A DNA stretch of 64,000 nucleotides. Source: JBMOUD01 sp049319665. GTDB lineage: Bacteria > Pseudomonadota > Gammaproteobacteria > Enterobacterales > Enterobacteriaceae. The notes under the pieces were generated by a model. The model ran no database searches. It was not told where the DNA came from and saw only the letters and a program-made list of their open reading frames with translations. Positions 42,583-52,488 of the stretch are shown piece by piece (positions within the stretch are counted from its first letter, which is position 1; every line of letters starts with the position of its first letter). Location of the stretch: assembly GCF_049319665.1 (NCBI RefSeq), contig NZ_JBMOUD010000011.1, positions 75,053 through 139,052 of the forward strand, read 5' to 3'. The position numbers and the translations under genes were made by a program.

Positions 42583-45018
42583 ATGAGTGCAATAGCGGTT
42601 GCAGCGCCGGCGGGAAGTCGGCAGTTACATAAATTCGGTGGTAGTAGCTTGGCCGATGCGAAGTGTTATCAACGCGTTGCCGGTATTATGGCAGAGTACG
42701 GCCATCCAGGAGACTTGATGGTGGTCTCGGCGGCGGGGAGTACAACTAACCAATTGATTAGTTGGCTCAAGCTCAGTCAGACCGACCGACTGGCCGCCCA
42801 TCAGGTGCAGCAATCGCTGCGCCGTTATCAAAGTGAATTGATTTCTGGCCTGTTACCGTCTGCTATGGCTGAGCCGCTGACTGCTGCCTTTATTGTCGAT
42901 CTTGAGCGTTTGGCCACTCTGTTAGATGGCGCCATCACCGATGCGGTTTACGCTGAGGTTGTCGGCCACGGTGAACTGTGGTCGGCACGTTTGATGTCGG
43001 CGGTACTGGCCACTCGTGATTTACCCGCTGCCTGGCTAGATGCCCGTGATTTCCTGCGTGCTGAGCGTGCAGCTCAGCCTCAGGTTGACGAAGGCCGCTC
43101 TTATCCGCTGCTGCAACAACTATTAGCGCAACATCCGCAACAGTATCTGGTAGTCACCGGGTTTATCTCGCGTAATGATGCCGGTGAGACCGTATTGCTT
43201 GGCCGTAACGGCAGTGACTACTCGGCCACGCAAATTGGTGCGTTGGCGGGTGTGCATCGCGTGACGATTTGGAGTGATGTTGCCGGGGTTTATAGTGCTG
43301 ACCCGCGTAAAGTCAAAGATGCGTGTCTGTTGCCGCTTTTACGTCTTGATGAAGCGTCGGAGTTGGCACGTCTGGCCGCTCCGGTTCTACATACCCGTAC
43401 TTTACAGCCCGTTTCTGGCAGCGACATTGATTTACAACTGCGTTGTAGCTACCAACCGGAACAAGGTTCAACCCGCATTGAGCGGGTGTTGGCTTCGGGT
43501 ACCGGCGCAAAAATTGTCACCAGTCACGATGATATTTGTCTGATTGAGGTAGAGATTGCGCCAGAACATGACTTTGCACTGGCACAACAAGATGTTGATC
43601 ATGTGCTAAAGCGTACGCAGATTAAGCCGCTGGCTATTGGCGTACATCCTGACCGAAACCTGCTGCAGTTGTGCTACACCAGCGAAGTCGTTACCAGTGC
43701 ACTACAGGTGCTGGAAGAGGCCGATTTGCCGGGTCGTTTAACCTTACGTGAAGGTTTAGCGATGGTGGCATTGGTGGGGGCGGGGGTGTGTAAAAACCCG
43801 TTGCATAGCCATCGGTTCTACCAAGAGCTAAAAGATCAGCCAGTCGAATTTATCTGGCAAGCTGAAGATGGTATCAGTTTGGTTGCCGTGTTGCGCCTGG
43901 GGCCAACTGCCCACCTGATCCAAGGCTTGCATAACACTTTGTTTCGCGCCGAGAAGCGTATTGGCCTGATGCTACTGGGTAAAGGGAATATCGGTTCCCG
44001 TTGGCTAGAGCTGTTCTCACGCGAGCAGAAAAACATCTCGGCTCGTAGCGGCTTTGAATTTGTGCTGGCGGGCGTGGTTGATAGTAAACGCAGCCTGCTT
44101 AACTACGATGGATTGGATGCCAGTCGCGCATTAGCTTTCTTTGATGATGAAGCACGCGAGCACGATGAAGAATCGCTGTTCCTGTGGATGCGTGCTCATC
44201 CTTACGATGATTTAGTGGTACTGGATGTCACCGCTAGCAGTGAGTTGGCAGATCAATATCTCGATTTTGCCAGCTATGGTTTCCATGTCATCAGCGCCAA
44301 TAAACTGGCCGGTGCATCGAACAGCAATAAGTACCGGCAGATTCGCGATGCCTTTGCAAAGACCGGCAGCCACTGGCTCTATAACGCCACCGTTGGGGCA
44401 GGTCTGCCTATCAACCACACGGTGCGCGATTTACGTGAAAGCGGTGATAGCATTCTGGCGATCAGCGGTATTTTCTCCGGTACCTTGTCTTGGTTGTTCC
44501 TGCAATTTGACGGCACGCTGCCGTTCACTGAGCTGGTGGATCAAGCCTGGCAGCAAGGGCTGACCGAGCCCGATCCGCGTGATGATCTTTCCGGCCAGGA
44601 CGTGATGCGCAAGCTAGTCATTCTGGCGCGTGAAGCCGGTTATGATATTGAACCGAATCAGGTACGGGTCGAGTCGTTGGTGCCTGAAGGTTGTGCTACG
44701 GGTTCTGTCGATCACTTCTTTGAAGAGGGCGATGCGCTAAACCAGCAGATGCTACAGCGTCTGGAAGCGGCGCAAGAAATGGGTCTGGTATTGCGTTACG
44801 TGGCACGTTTTGATGCCAATGGTAAAGCGCGTGTTGGTGTTGAAGCGGTGCGTGAAGACCATCCTCTGGCTTCTTTGCTACCTTGTGACAATGTCTTCGC
44901 CATTGAAAGCCGTTGGTATCGTGATAACCCGCTGGTGATCCGCGGGCCTGGTGCGGGGCGCGATGTCACAGCAGGCGCTATCCAATCTGACCTTAACCGT
45001 TTGACTCAACTGCTTTAA
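42583..45018 (+). CDS. metL: Bifunctional aspartokinase II/homoserine dehydrogenase II
   Basis: At 811 residues it is one longer than E. coli MetL. The N-terminal aspartokinase has KFGGSSLADAKCYQRVAGI and LGRNGSDYSATQIGALAG, and a regulatory linker follows. The C-terminal homoserine dehydrogenase has LLGKGNIGSRWLELF (about 465) and NATVGAGLPINHTVRDLRE. It makes aspartyl phosphate and reduces aspartate semialdehyde for methionine synthesis. It is not feedback-inhibited in E. coli but is repressed by MetJ. It forms the metBL operon. Confidence 0.97.
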   Translation: MSAIAVAAPAGSRQLHKFGGSSLADAKCYQRVAGIMAEYGHPGDLMVVSAAGSTTNQLISWLKLSQTDRLAAHQVQQSLRRYQSELISGLLPSAMAEPLTAAFIVDLERLATLLDGAITDAVYAEVVGHGELWSARLMSAVLATRDLPAAWLDARDFLRAERAAQPQVDEGRSYPLLQQLLAQHPQQYLVVTGFISRNDAGETVLLGRNGSDYSATQIGALAGVHRVTIWSDVAGVYSADPRKVKDACLLPLLRLDEASELARLAAPVLHTRTLQPVSGSDIDLQLRCSYQPEQGSTRIERVLASGTGAKIVTSHDDICLIEVEIAPEHDFALAQQDVDHVLKRTQIKPLAIGVHPDRNLLQLCYTSEVVTSALQVLEEADLPGRLTLREGLAMVALVGAGVCKNPLHSHRFYQELKDQPVEFIWQAEDGISLVAVLRLGPTAHLIQGLHNTLFRAEKRIGLMLLGKGNIGSRWLELFSREQKNISARSGFEFVLAGVVDSKRSLLNYDGLDASRALAFFDDEAREHDEESLFLWMRAHPYDDLVVLDVTASSELADQYLDFASYGFHVISANKLAGASNSNKYRQIRDAFAKTGSHWLYNATVGAGLPINHTVRDLRESGDSILAISGIFSGTLSWLFLQFDGTLPFTELVDQAWQQGLTEPDPRDDLSGQDVMRKLVILAREAGYDIEPNQVRVESLVPEGCATGSVDHFFEEGDALNQQMLQRLEAAQEMGLVLRYVARFDANGKARVGVEAVREDHPLASLLPCDNVFAIESRWYRDNPLVIRGPGAGRDVTAGAIQSDLNRLTQLL

Positions 45019-45026
45019 TTTCTCTC

Positions 45027-45057
45027 AACCTTCCGGTATTCGCCGGAAGGTTTCCCC
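45027..45057 (+). terminator. Terminator after metL
   Basis: aaccttccgg (45027-45036) pairs with ccggaaggtt (45043-45052) around tattcg, followed by tcccc. The stem is strong and the T-run weak. Confidence 0.75.
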
Positions 45058-45163
45058 TCCGTTCCCCGCAACATGAAATACCTTCATGCAGTATGAATAT
45101 TAATCAATGTTGTTCGGTCCATTTGCCGTTGACTCTTTGCCCTACTTCCGTCATTTTCTATCT

Positions 45164-45187
45164 ATACGTTTAGACGTCTAGACGCTT
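45164..45187. promoter_or_regulatory. Tandem met boxes upstream of metF
   Basis: Three contiguous 8-bp units ATACGTTT, AGACGTCT (perfect consensus) and AGACGCTT lie about 50-75 bp before the metF start codon, the expected place for MetJ repression. Confidence 0.9.
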
Positions 45188-45236
45188 ATCAGCACAGCGA
45201 TAATTAAAACGAAGTGATGAACGAGGTAGAGACCGA

Positions 45237-46139
45237 ATGAGCTTTTTTCACGCGAATCAACATGAAGCACTGAACCAGAACCTGGCCGAGTTACATGGGC
45301 AGTTTAACGTTTCTTTTGAATTCTTCCCGCCGCGTACCAGCGAGATGGAAGATACGCTGTGGAGCTCAATTGATCGCCTCAGCAGCCTGAAACCTAAATT
45401 CGTTTCAGTTACCTATGGGGCCAACTCTGGTGAGCGCGAGCGTACTCACAGCATTATAAAAAGCATTAAAGAGCGTACCGGTTTAGAAGCGGCACCGCAT
45501 TTGACTTGTGTGGATGCCAGTCTGGCTGAATTGCGCCAAATTGCGCAAGATTACTGGAATAGCGGCATCCGCCACATCGTTGCACTGCGCGGTGATTTAC
45601 CGACAGGAGGCGGCAAACCAGATATTTACGCTAATGACTTGGTGAGCTTGCTCAAAAGTGTTGGTGATTTTGATATCTCCGTTGCGGCTTATCCGGAAGT
45701 TCATCCAGAAGCGAAAAGCGCACAGTCTGATCTGATTCACCTGAAGCGCAAAATTGAGGCGGGTGCTAATCGCGCCATTACGCAATTTTTCTTCGATGTA
45801 GAAAGCTATCTGCGTTTCCGCGACCGCTGTGCGTCTGCGAGCATTGATGTTGAGATAGTGCCGGGTATCTTGCCGGTTTCCAATTTCAAGCAATTGATTC
45901 GCTTTGCCACCATGACCAACGTTCGCGTCCCACAATGGATGCACAGAATGTTTGAAGGGCTGGATGACGATGCCGAGACCCGCAAAATGGTCGGTGCCAA
46001 CATTGCGATGGACATGGTAAAAATCCTCAGCCGTGAAGGGGTGAAAGATTTCCACTTCTATACCTTGAATCGTGCCGAGATGAGCTACGCCATTTGTCAT
46101 ACGCTGGGCGTGCGCCCACAAATCGCTGTCCCCGCTTGA
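45237..46139 (+). CDS. metF: 5,10-methylenetetrahydrofolate reductase
   Basis: The 300-residue TIM-barrel flavoprotein is a few residues longer than E. coli MetF (296). FEFFPPRTSEME carries the catalytic Glu, VSVTYGANSG and ALRGDLPTGGG the folate and FAD contacts, and ITQFFFDVESYLRF is conserved. It makes methyl-tetrahydrofolate for methionine synthesis. It is monocistronic under three met boxes and ends in a bidirectional terminator facing ppc. Confidence 0.97.
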   Translation: MSFFHANQHEALNQNLAELHGQFNVSFEFFPPRTSEMEDTLWSSIDRLSSLKPKFVSVTYGANSGERERTHSIIKSIKERTGLEAAPHLTCVDASLAELRQIAQDYWNSGIRHIVALRGDLPTGGGKPDIYANDLVSLLKSVGDFDISVAAYPEVHPEAKSAQSDLIHLKRKIEAGANRAITQFFFDVESYLRFRDRCASASIDVEIVPGILPVSNFKQLIRFATMTNVRVPQWMHRMFEGLDDDAETRKMVGANIAMDMVKILSREGVKDFHFYTLNRAEMSYAICHTLGVRPQIAVPA

Positions 46140-46171
46140 TTGGCTCTTTTAGCGCTGCGTTTAGCAAGCAA

Positions 46172-46210
46172 AAACAGAAAAACCGGCCCTTGAGCCGGTT
46201 TTTCTGTTTT
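46172..46210. terminator. Bidirectional terminator between metF and ppc
   Basis: A perfect 15-bp stem (aacagaaaaaccggc at 46173-46187 with its complement at 46194-46208) encloses ccttga, with A- and T-rich flanks on both strands. Confidence 0.93.
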
Positions 46211-46227
46211 AGCGTCTTAATCAAGAC

Positions 46228-48873
46228 CTAGCCGGTATTACGCATCCCGGCGGCAACGCCTGCAATAGTAACCATTAAGGCTTGCTCGACGCGTGGGTCC
46301 AATTCGCCTTGCTGTTCCAACTGGCGTGAACGATGCAGCAGCTCAGCCTGTAACACGTTTAATGGGTCGGTGTAGACGTTACGCAGGGCGATAGACTGGG
46401 CAATCCACGGTAAATCGGCCATCAAGTGCTCGTCGTTGGAGATTGCCAATACCACTTTGATATCGTTGGACAACTGTTCGCGCAGTTTCTCGCCTAGCGG
46501 CCAAAGCTCTTTATCTACCAAGCGATGGTCATAATATTCTGCTAACCACAGGTCGGCTTTGGCAAACACCATTTCCAACATGCCGATGCGGGTAGAGAAG
46601 AACGGCCAATCGTGGCACATCGCTTCCAGCACATCACGTTTACCGGCATCGACAACCGCTTGCAGACCGGCTCCTGCACCTAACCACGCGGGCAGCATCA
46701 GGCGGTTTTGTGTCCAGGCAAAAATCCATGGGATGGCGCGCAGGCTTTCAACGCCGCCGTTGGCTTTACGCTTGGCAGGACGTGAACCTAATGGCAATTT
46801 AGCCAGCTCTTGTTCTGGGGTGGCAGAACGGAAATAAGGCACGAAATCTTTGTTTTCACGCACGTAGCCACGATACATGGTGCAAGAGACATCAGAAATC
46901 TGCTCCATGATATCGATCCAGGCTTTTTTCGGCTCCGGCGGTGGCAGCAGGTTGGCTTCCAGAATTGCCCCGGTATACAGCGCCAGGCTGCTGATGGTGA
47001 CTTCTGGCAGACCGTATTTAAAGCGGATCATCTCGCCTTGTTCGGTGACGCGCAGGCCGCCTTTCAGGCTACCCGGAGGCTGGGAGAGCAGGGCGGCGTG
47101 AGCCGGTGCACCACCGCGACCAATAGAACCGCCGCGTCCGTGGAACAAGGTTAATGCTACGCCCGCTTTTTCACAGGTTTTGATCAAGGCATCTTGTGCG
47201 CGGTACTGTGCCCAAGACGCAGCCATCACGCCGGCATCTTTGGCGGAGTCGGAGTAACCGATCATCACCATCTGTTTGCCCTGAATAAAGCCGCGGTACC
47301 AGTCAATGTTGAGCAACTGGGTCATGACCGCGTCGGCATTGTTTAAGTCATCCAGCGTTTCAAACAGCGGCGCTACCGGCAGAACAAACGGGCAACCGGC
47401 TTCTTTAAGCAATAAATGTACGGCCAGCACGTCGGAAGGTGTGCGAGCCATCGAAATAACATAAGCGGCAATCGAGCCTTCCGGCGCTTCTGCCACTACC
47501 TGGCAGGTATCTAACACTTCTTTGGTGTCGGCGCTTGGTGTCCAGTTACGTGGCACCAGCGGGCGCTGTGAATTCAATTCGCGGATCAGGAAGGATTGTT
47601 TATCAGCTTCTGACCAGCTTTCATAATCACCAAGGCCCAAATAGCGGGTGATCTCAGCGATAGCTAAAGTATGACGCGTACTTTCCTGACGGATATCGAT
47701 GCGGACTAATGGCACACCAAAGCAGCGCACGCGACGCAAAGTGTCGAGCAATTGGCCGTTGGCGATAATGCCCATGCCGCAGGCTTGCAGCGACTGGTAG
47801 CAGGCGTACAGCGGAGCCCATAGCTGGTCATTATGCACAATCAAGTCATGCGGTTTAACCAACTTCACACCCTTCAAACGGGCATCAAGATAAGCTTGTG
47901 TCGAGGTCAACTGGCTACGCAGACCTTTTAACAGCGTGCGATAAGGCTCTACAACCTCTTCGCCACCCGCTAACTCGCGCAGCTCTGGGGTGCACTCGGT
48001 CATCGATAGCTCGGAGATAAGAATCGCGACATCGCGCAGGAACAAGTCGGTGGCTTTCCAGCGGCTGAGCTGCATGACGTGGCGGGTGATTTCAGCGGTG
48101 ACGTTGTTATTACCATCACGGTCGCCGCCCATCCACGAGGTAAAGCGTACCGGCACATCTTCCACCGGCATTTTATAATCCAGCGACTCTTCTAACTGCT
48201 CGTTGAGTTCGCGCAAGAAGGTTGGCACACCTTCCCACAGACTGTTCTCAACAACGGCAAAACCCCATTTGGCTTCATCAACCGGCGTTGGACGATTTTT
48301 GCGGATTTCATCAGTGTGCCAGGATTGTGCAATCAACTGGCGCAGGCGGCGCATAATTTGTTTGCGCTCATAATCCGCCAGATCGTTGTGATCGAGCTGT
48401 TTGAGACAGTTGTTTACTTCAATCAGTTTGTGGATCAGGGTACGGCGGGCAATTTCCGTTGGGTGCGCGGTCAACACCAGTTCAATAGACAGCGCTTTTA
48501 CCGCATCGCGAATTTGCTGCTCGCTGAGATTTTGAGATTTTAAGCGGGTAATCAATTGCGCCAGGACTTCTGGATTGCTGGCCGCTTCACCATTAGGTGA
48601 GATGCTATGGTACTGCTCAGCAACGTTGGTCAGGTTCAAAAATTGACTGAAAGCGCGGGCCACCGGCAATAGCTCGTCATTAGACAAGTTTTGCAGCGTG
48701 GATAACAACTCTTGGCGGTCGGCATCGTTACCAGCACGTGAGGATTTCGACAACTTACGGATTTTCTCAACACGGTCAAGGATATGTTCTCCCAACGTAT
48801 CTTTGATCGTCTCTCCAAGCAGTTTACCCAACGTGCTGACATTGCTTCGCATTGCGGAATATTGTTCGTTCAT
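46228..48873 (-). CDS. ppc: Phosphoenolpyruvate carboxylase
   Basis: At 881 residues it is near E. coli Ppc (883). LVLTAHPTEIARRTLIHK holds the first catalytic His, and VMIGYSDSAKDAGVMAA and FHGRGGSIGRGGAP are the later active-site loops. The chain ends MRNTG as in E. coli. It carboxylates phosphoenolpyruvate to oxaloacetate to refill the TCA cycle, with aspartate inhibition and acetyl-CoA activation. One point stands out: the usual GGDRDGNPxV block reads GGDRDGNNNV. The start MNEQYSAMRSN matches the family. Confidence 0.97.
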   Translation of the reverse strand: MNEQYSAMRSNVSTLGKLLGETIKDTLGEHILDRVEKIRKLSKSSRAGNDADRQELLSTLQNLSNDELLPVARAFSQFLNLTNVAEQYHSISPNGEAASNPEVLAQLITRLKSQNLSEQQIRDAVKALSIELVLTAHPTEIARRTLIHKLIEVNNCLKQLDHNDLADYERKQIMRRLRQLIAQSWHTDEIRKNRPTPVDEAKWGFAVVENSLWEGVPTFLRELNEQLEESLDYKMPVEDVPVRFTSWMGGDRDGNNNVTAEITRHVMQLSRWKATDLFLRDVAILISELSMTECTPELRELAGGEEVVEPYRTLLKGLRSQLTSTQAYLDARLKGVKLVKPHDLIVHNDQLWAPLYACYQSLQACGMGIIANGQLLDTLRRVRCFGVPLVRIDIRQESTRHTLAIAEITRYLGLGDYESWSEADKQSFLIRELNSQRPLVPRNWTPSADTKEVLDTCQVVAEAPEGSIAAYVISMARTPSDVLAVHLLLKEAGCPFVLPVAPLFETLDDLNNADAVMTQLLNIDWYRGFIQGKQMVMIGYSDSAKDAGVMAASWAQYRAQDALIKTCEKAGVALTLFHGRGGSIGRGGAPAHAALLSQPPGSLKGGLRVTEQGEMIRFKYGLPEVTISSLALYTGAILEANLLPPPEPKKAWIDIMEQISDVSCTMYRGYVRENKDFVPYFRSATPEQELAKLPLGSRPAKRKANGGVESLRAIPWIFAWTQNRLMLPAWLGAGAGLQAVVDAGKRDVLEAMCHDWPFFSTRIGMLEMVFAKADLWLAEYYDHRLVDKELWPLGEKLREQLSNDIKVVLAISNDEHLMADLPWIAQSIALRNVYTDPLNVLQAELLHRSRQLEQQGELDPRVEQALMVTIAGVAAGMRNTG

Positions 48874-49111
48874 TATTGGCTCTGACCCGTCTCTTGTCTG
48901 ATTTTTATGTTCTGTAAGTAACTTTCACCCGTTCGGCACTCTCGCCGCTAAAACCTGCCATCTTGGCTGTTATCTGATGTTTTGACTCTTTACTGTAGGA
49001 AGTTACCGCAAAAAGCCCGGTTTATTTAGTATAAAAAGTGGATTTTTTTTCAATTCGCTGAAATTTAATTACAACACTTTAGTTATAAGTCTAGCTAATT
49101 AAGTGTGAAAT

Positions 49112-49143
49112 GCAGGAACACCGGGAAGATCACGGGTTCCTGC
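49112..49143. terminator. Hairpin after argE
   Basis: gcaggaac (49112-49119) pairs with gttcctgc (49136-49143), with ccg/cgg extending the stem inside. It lies just after the argE stop on the minus strand with a weak T-run. Confidence 0.6.
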
Positions 49144-49153
49144 TTGAAGGTTT

Positions 49154-50305
49154 TTAGTGGAAGCAGAAGTGATGAACCACTTGGGCGATCAGCTCGCGGG
49201 TCGGTTTGATAAAGGCGGTATCAATATATTCGTCCGGTTGATGCGCTTGCTCGATAGAACCCGGTCCTAGAACTAATGTTGGGCATAACTCTTGAATAAA
49301 AGGTGCTTCAGTACAGTAGTTGACGATCTCTGTTTGCGTATTGAGAAGTTTCTCAATCACCTTAACCAACTGATGGTCCGGCGGGCATTCATAGCCAGGA
49401 ATAGGTGGATGCAGTTCTTCAATGACCAAGCGGCCCGGCCATTTTTTGCTCACCGGCTCCAATGTTTCGGCTAATAGCGCATCCAGGTCCGACAGCGTTA
49501 AGCCAGGCAGTGGACGGATATCCATATGCAGCTCACAGCAGGCACAAATACGGTTAGCGGCATCGCCACCGCTAATGTGGCCGAAGTTCATCGTTGGATA
49601 AGGGATCACAAAGCCGTTGTGGTTGTAACGCTCTTTCAAGGTAGTACGCAGGCCGATCAAATGCGTGATCGATTCATGCATCAGATCGATGGCATTAACG
49701 CCGCGAGCAGGGTCGCTGGAGTGTCCCGACTGGCCGGTAATGCGGATGGCGTTAGAAATATGACCTTTATGCGCTCGCACTGGTTTGAGTGAAGTTGGCT
49801 CACCGATAATCGCGCAATCTGGGCGAATAGTAGAGGTTTTGGCGAAGTAGCTAGCCCCAGCCATGGTGGTTTCTTCATCGGCGGTTGCCAGAATATACAG
49901 CGGCTTGCTCAGTTTTGTGACATCAACATCGCGCAACGCATCGAGGATAAAGGCAAAGAAGCCTTTCATATCGGCGGTGCCTAAACCGTAGAGCTTGTTG
50001 TCATGTTCATGCAGCGTAAAAGGGTCGCGGGTCCAGCGGCCGTCGTCGAAAGGCACCGTATCGGTATGGCCGGCCAATAGCAGGCCGCCTGCGCCACTTC
50101 CTGCCGTTGCGAGCATATTGAATTTATTACGGGTGCCAGGAACCGGCTGAATTTCAATTTTGAAGCCTAAATCGCCGAACCAGCCAGCCAATAAGTTGAT
50201 TAAGGTTTCATTACTCTGATCCAGCGCACTATCGGTAGCACTGATCGACGGTATCGCGATTAAAGCCCGGTAGAGCTCAATAAATGGAGGTAATTTCATC
50301 TTCAC
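49154..50305 (-). CDS. argE: Acetylornithine deacetylase
   Basis: The 383 residues equal E. coli ArgE. It is a two-zinc M20 peptidase-family enzyme: LAGHTDTVPFDDGRW and LGTADMKGFFAF hold metal ligands, ATADEETTMAGA the catalytic Glu, and IGEPTSLKPVRAHKG is conserved. It hydrolyses N-acetylornithine to ornithine and acetate. It is divergent from argCBGH across two ARG boxes that repress both directions. Confidence 0.97.
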   Translation of the reverse strand: MKMKLPPFIELYRALIAIPSISATDSALDQSNETLINLLAGWFGDLGFKIEIQPVPGTRNKFNMLATAGSGAGGLLLAGHTDTVPFDDGRWTRDPFTLHEHDNKLYGLGTADMKGFFAFILDALRDVDVTKLSKPLYILATADEETTMAGASYFAKTSTIRPDCAIIGEPTSLKPVRAHKGHISNAIRITGQSGHSSDPARGVNAIDLMHESITHLIGLRTTLKERYNHNGFVIPYPTMNFGHISGGDAANRICACCELHMDIRPLPGLTLSDLDALLAETLEPVSKKWPGRLVIEELHPPIPGYECPPDHQLVKVIEKLLNTQTEIVNYCTEAPFIQELCPTLVLGPGSIEQAHQPDEYIDTAFIKPTRELIAQVVHHFCFH

Positions 50306-50330
50306 TGTTGACAGCCTTTAGTTAGGATAG

Positions 50331-50369
50331 TATCAATATTCATGCATTTATTTTGAATAAAAATACAGT
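50331..50369. promoter_or_regulatory. Paired ARG boxes between argE and argC
   Basis: Box 1 (50331-50348) reads taTcAATattcATgCAtt and box 2 (50352-50369) reads ttTGAATaaaaATaCAgt. Against wnTGAATwwwwATTCAnw, each has one or two core mismatches. They are separated by exactly 3 bp, the normal ArgR hexamer spacing. Confidence 0.88.
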
Positions 50370-50541
50370 AAGCCGGTTGTGAGCGAAAGCAGAAAAAAAC
50401 GTTGTTTTTCTAATCAAGCCTCCCTGCCAACCGACCGAATCGCTCGGGTGAACGGCGTAACAACGCGGTGAGCCCCGTTACCTATAGTTAGAGTTGCTGT
50501 ATTGAGACTAATACAGAAAATTGAGAAGGTGAACAGACCTA

Positions 50542-51546
50542 ATGTTGAATACGCTGATTGTTGGGGCAAGTGGTTATGCTGGTGCTGAACTCGCGGCTTA
50601 CCTCAATCGCCACCCACAGATGAACATAACCGGTTTAACGGTTTCAGCGCAAAGTGCAGATGCAGGAAAATTGCTTTCTGATTTGCATCCTCAGTTAAAG
50701 GGTATTGTCGATTTACCGATTTTACCGATGACTGATGTCGCGGCAGCAGCAAAAGGTGTTGATGTGGTGTTCTTAGCCACCGCTCATGAAGTCAGCCACG
50801 ACTTAGCCCCGCAGTTCTTAGCTGCAGGTTGCGTGGTGTTTGATTTGTCCGGCGCTTTCCGCGTTAACGATCCTGCCTTCTATACTCAATATTACGGTTT
50901 TGAACATCAACATCTCGATTTACTCGATGCAGCAGTCTATGGACTGGCAGAATTCCAAGGCGACAAGATTAAAACGGCTCAACTGATTGCCGTGCCGGGT
51001 TGTTACCCGACCGCTGCGCAATTGGCGTTAAAACCGCTGATTGATAGTCAACTGCTTAATAACGACCAATGGCCGGTGATTAACGCGACCAGCGGGGTCA
51101 GTGGAGCCGGGCGTAAAGCCTCGATCGGCACCAGCTTCTGCGAAGTGAGCTTGCAGCCTTATGGCTTGTTTAATCATCGTCATCAACCAGAAATTGCCTC
51201 GCATCTTGGTGTCCCGGTTATTTTCACTCCGCATCTGGGTAATTTCCCACGTGGCATCCTGGCAACCATTACCTGCCGCCTGCAAGCAGGCGTCACAGCA
51301 GAGGATGTGCAGGAAGCGTTTCATAATGCTTATCACGACAAGCCGATGGTTCGCCTTTATGACAAAGGGGTTCCTGCGCTTAAGAACGTAGTTGGTTTGC
51401 CGTTCTGCGATATTGGTTTCGCCGTACAGGGCGAACATCTGATTGTGGTGGCGACGGAAGATAACCTGCTGAAAGGCGCCTCGGCTCAGGCGATCCAGTG
51501 TCTTAATCTGCGCTTTGGCTTCCCTGAATCACAGTCACTGCTGTAA
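50542..51546 (+). CDS. argC: N-acetyl-gamma-glutamyl-phosphate reductase
   Basis: The 334 residues equal E. coli ArgC. VGASGYAGAELAAYL is the NADP-binding loop, AVPGCYPTAAQLAL carries the catalytic Cys, and SGVSGAGRKASIG and HRHQPEIASHLG the substrate contacts. It performs the third step of ornithine synthesis. It is the first gene of argCBGH. Its roughly 170-base leader after the ARG boxes contains a small ccga/ctcgg hairpin. Confidence 0.97.
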   Translation: MLNTLIVGASGYAGAELAAYLNRHPQMNITGLTVSAQSADAGKLLSDLHPQLKGIVDLPILPMTDVAAAAKGVDVVFLATAHEVSHDLAPQFLAAGCVVFDLSGAFRVNDPAFYTQYYGFEHQHLDLLDAAVYGLAEFQGDKIKTAQLIAVPGCYPTAAQLALKPLIDSQLLNNDQWPVINATSGVSGAGRKASIGTSFCEVSLQPYGLFNHRHQPEIASHLGVPVIFTPHLGNFPRGILATITCRLQAGVTAEDVQEAFHNAYHDKPMVRLYDKGVPALKNVVGLPFCDIGFAVQGEHLIVVATEDNLLKGASAQAIQCLNLRFGFPESQSLL

Positions 51547-51622
51547 ATACTGGGATTTTGTTTGTTGTTTTATAAAGAAAAATTCAAATTAGTTTAATTA
51601 AAATCAATAGCTTGAGGCGCAA

Positions 51623-52402
51623 ATGGCTACTAACCCGTTAGTGATTAAATTAGGTGGTGTGTTACTAGATAATGAAGAAGCGCTGGAGCGTCTCTTTATC
51701 GCACTGGTGACATATCGCCAGCAATATCAGCGCCCGCTAGTGATTGTTCATGGTGGCGGCTATCTGGTTGATGAGTTGATGGCTAAACTCAATTTGCCGG
51801 TGGTGAAAAAATCGGGTCTGCGCGTTACTCCTGCTGACCAAATCGACATTATTACCGGTGCTTTGGCAGGCAGTGCCAATAAAACATTGTTGGCTTGGGC
51901 GATTAAACATCAGATTAATGCGGTTGGCCTGTCACTCGCTGACGGTGGCTCTGTCGGCGTGACGGAACTCGATGCAGAGCTTGGTTGTGTGGGTAAAGCG
52001 CAAACCGGTTCTCCAGCGTTGATTAATACGCTGACGACAGCAGGTTATTTGCCAATCGTGAGTTCTATTGGTATCACTGCTGAAGGCCAATTGATGAATG
52101 TTAATGCCGATCAGGCTGCCACTGCACTGGCGGCAACGCTGGGTGCTGATTTGATTTTGCTCTCAGATGTGAGCGGCATTCTTGATGGCAAAGGTCAGCG
52201 TGTGCCGGAAATGACCGCACAGCGTGCCGAAGAGATGATCGAACAAGGCATTATCACCGATGGCATGATCGTTAAAGTGCATGCCGCACTTGATGCGGCT
52301 CGGGAATTAGGCCGTCCGGTTGATATCGCCAGTTGGCGTCATGCCGAGCAACTGCCTGCACTGTTTAACGGTCAGGCGATCGGTACCCGTATTTTGGCTT
52401 AA
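51623..52402 (+). CDS. argB: Acetylglutamate kinase
   Basis: At 259 residues it is one longer than E. coli ArgB. It is an amino-acid kinase: VIKLGGVLLD and VIVHGGGYLVDELM at the phosphate site, NVNADQAATALAATLGADL and LLSDVSGILDGKG at the ATP site. It phosphorylates N-acetylglutamate. gaggcgcaa is the ribosome-binding site. It is second in argCBGH, 76 bp after argC. Confidence 0.97.
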   Translation: MATNPLVIKLGGVLLDNEEALERLFIALVTYRQQYQRPLVIVHGGGYLVDELMAKLNLPVVKKSGLRVTPADQIDIITGALAGSANKTLLAWAIKHQINAVGLSLADGGSVGVTELDAELGCVGKAQTGSPALINTLTTAGYLPIVSSIGITAEGQLMNVNADQAATALAATLGADLILLSDVSGILDGKGQRVPEMTAQRAEEMIEQGIITDGMIVKVHAALDAARELGRPVDIASWRHAEQLPALFNGQAIGTRILA

Positions 52403-52488
52403 GCGAGCATCGTTTAAGCATAACGGTAAGCCCAATGTGGCCCGTTACATACCTTTTCATGCAGTAGACTTTTTTAAGGAAAATCATC

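Noticed and set aside
45597..46121. 174-codon minus-strand open frame within metF
   Set aside because: Antisense shadow of metF, with a composition that reads as reverse-complemented codons.
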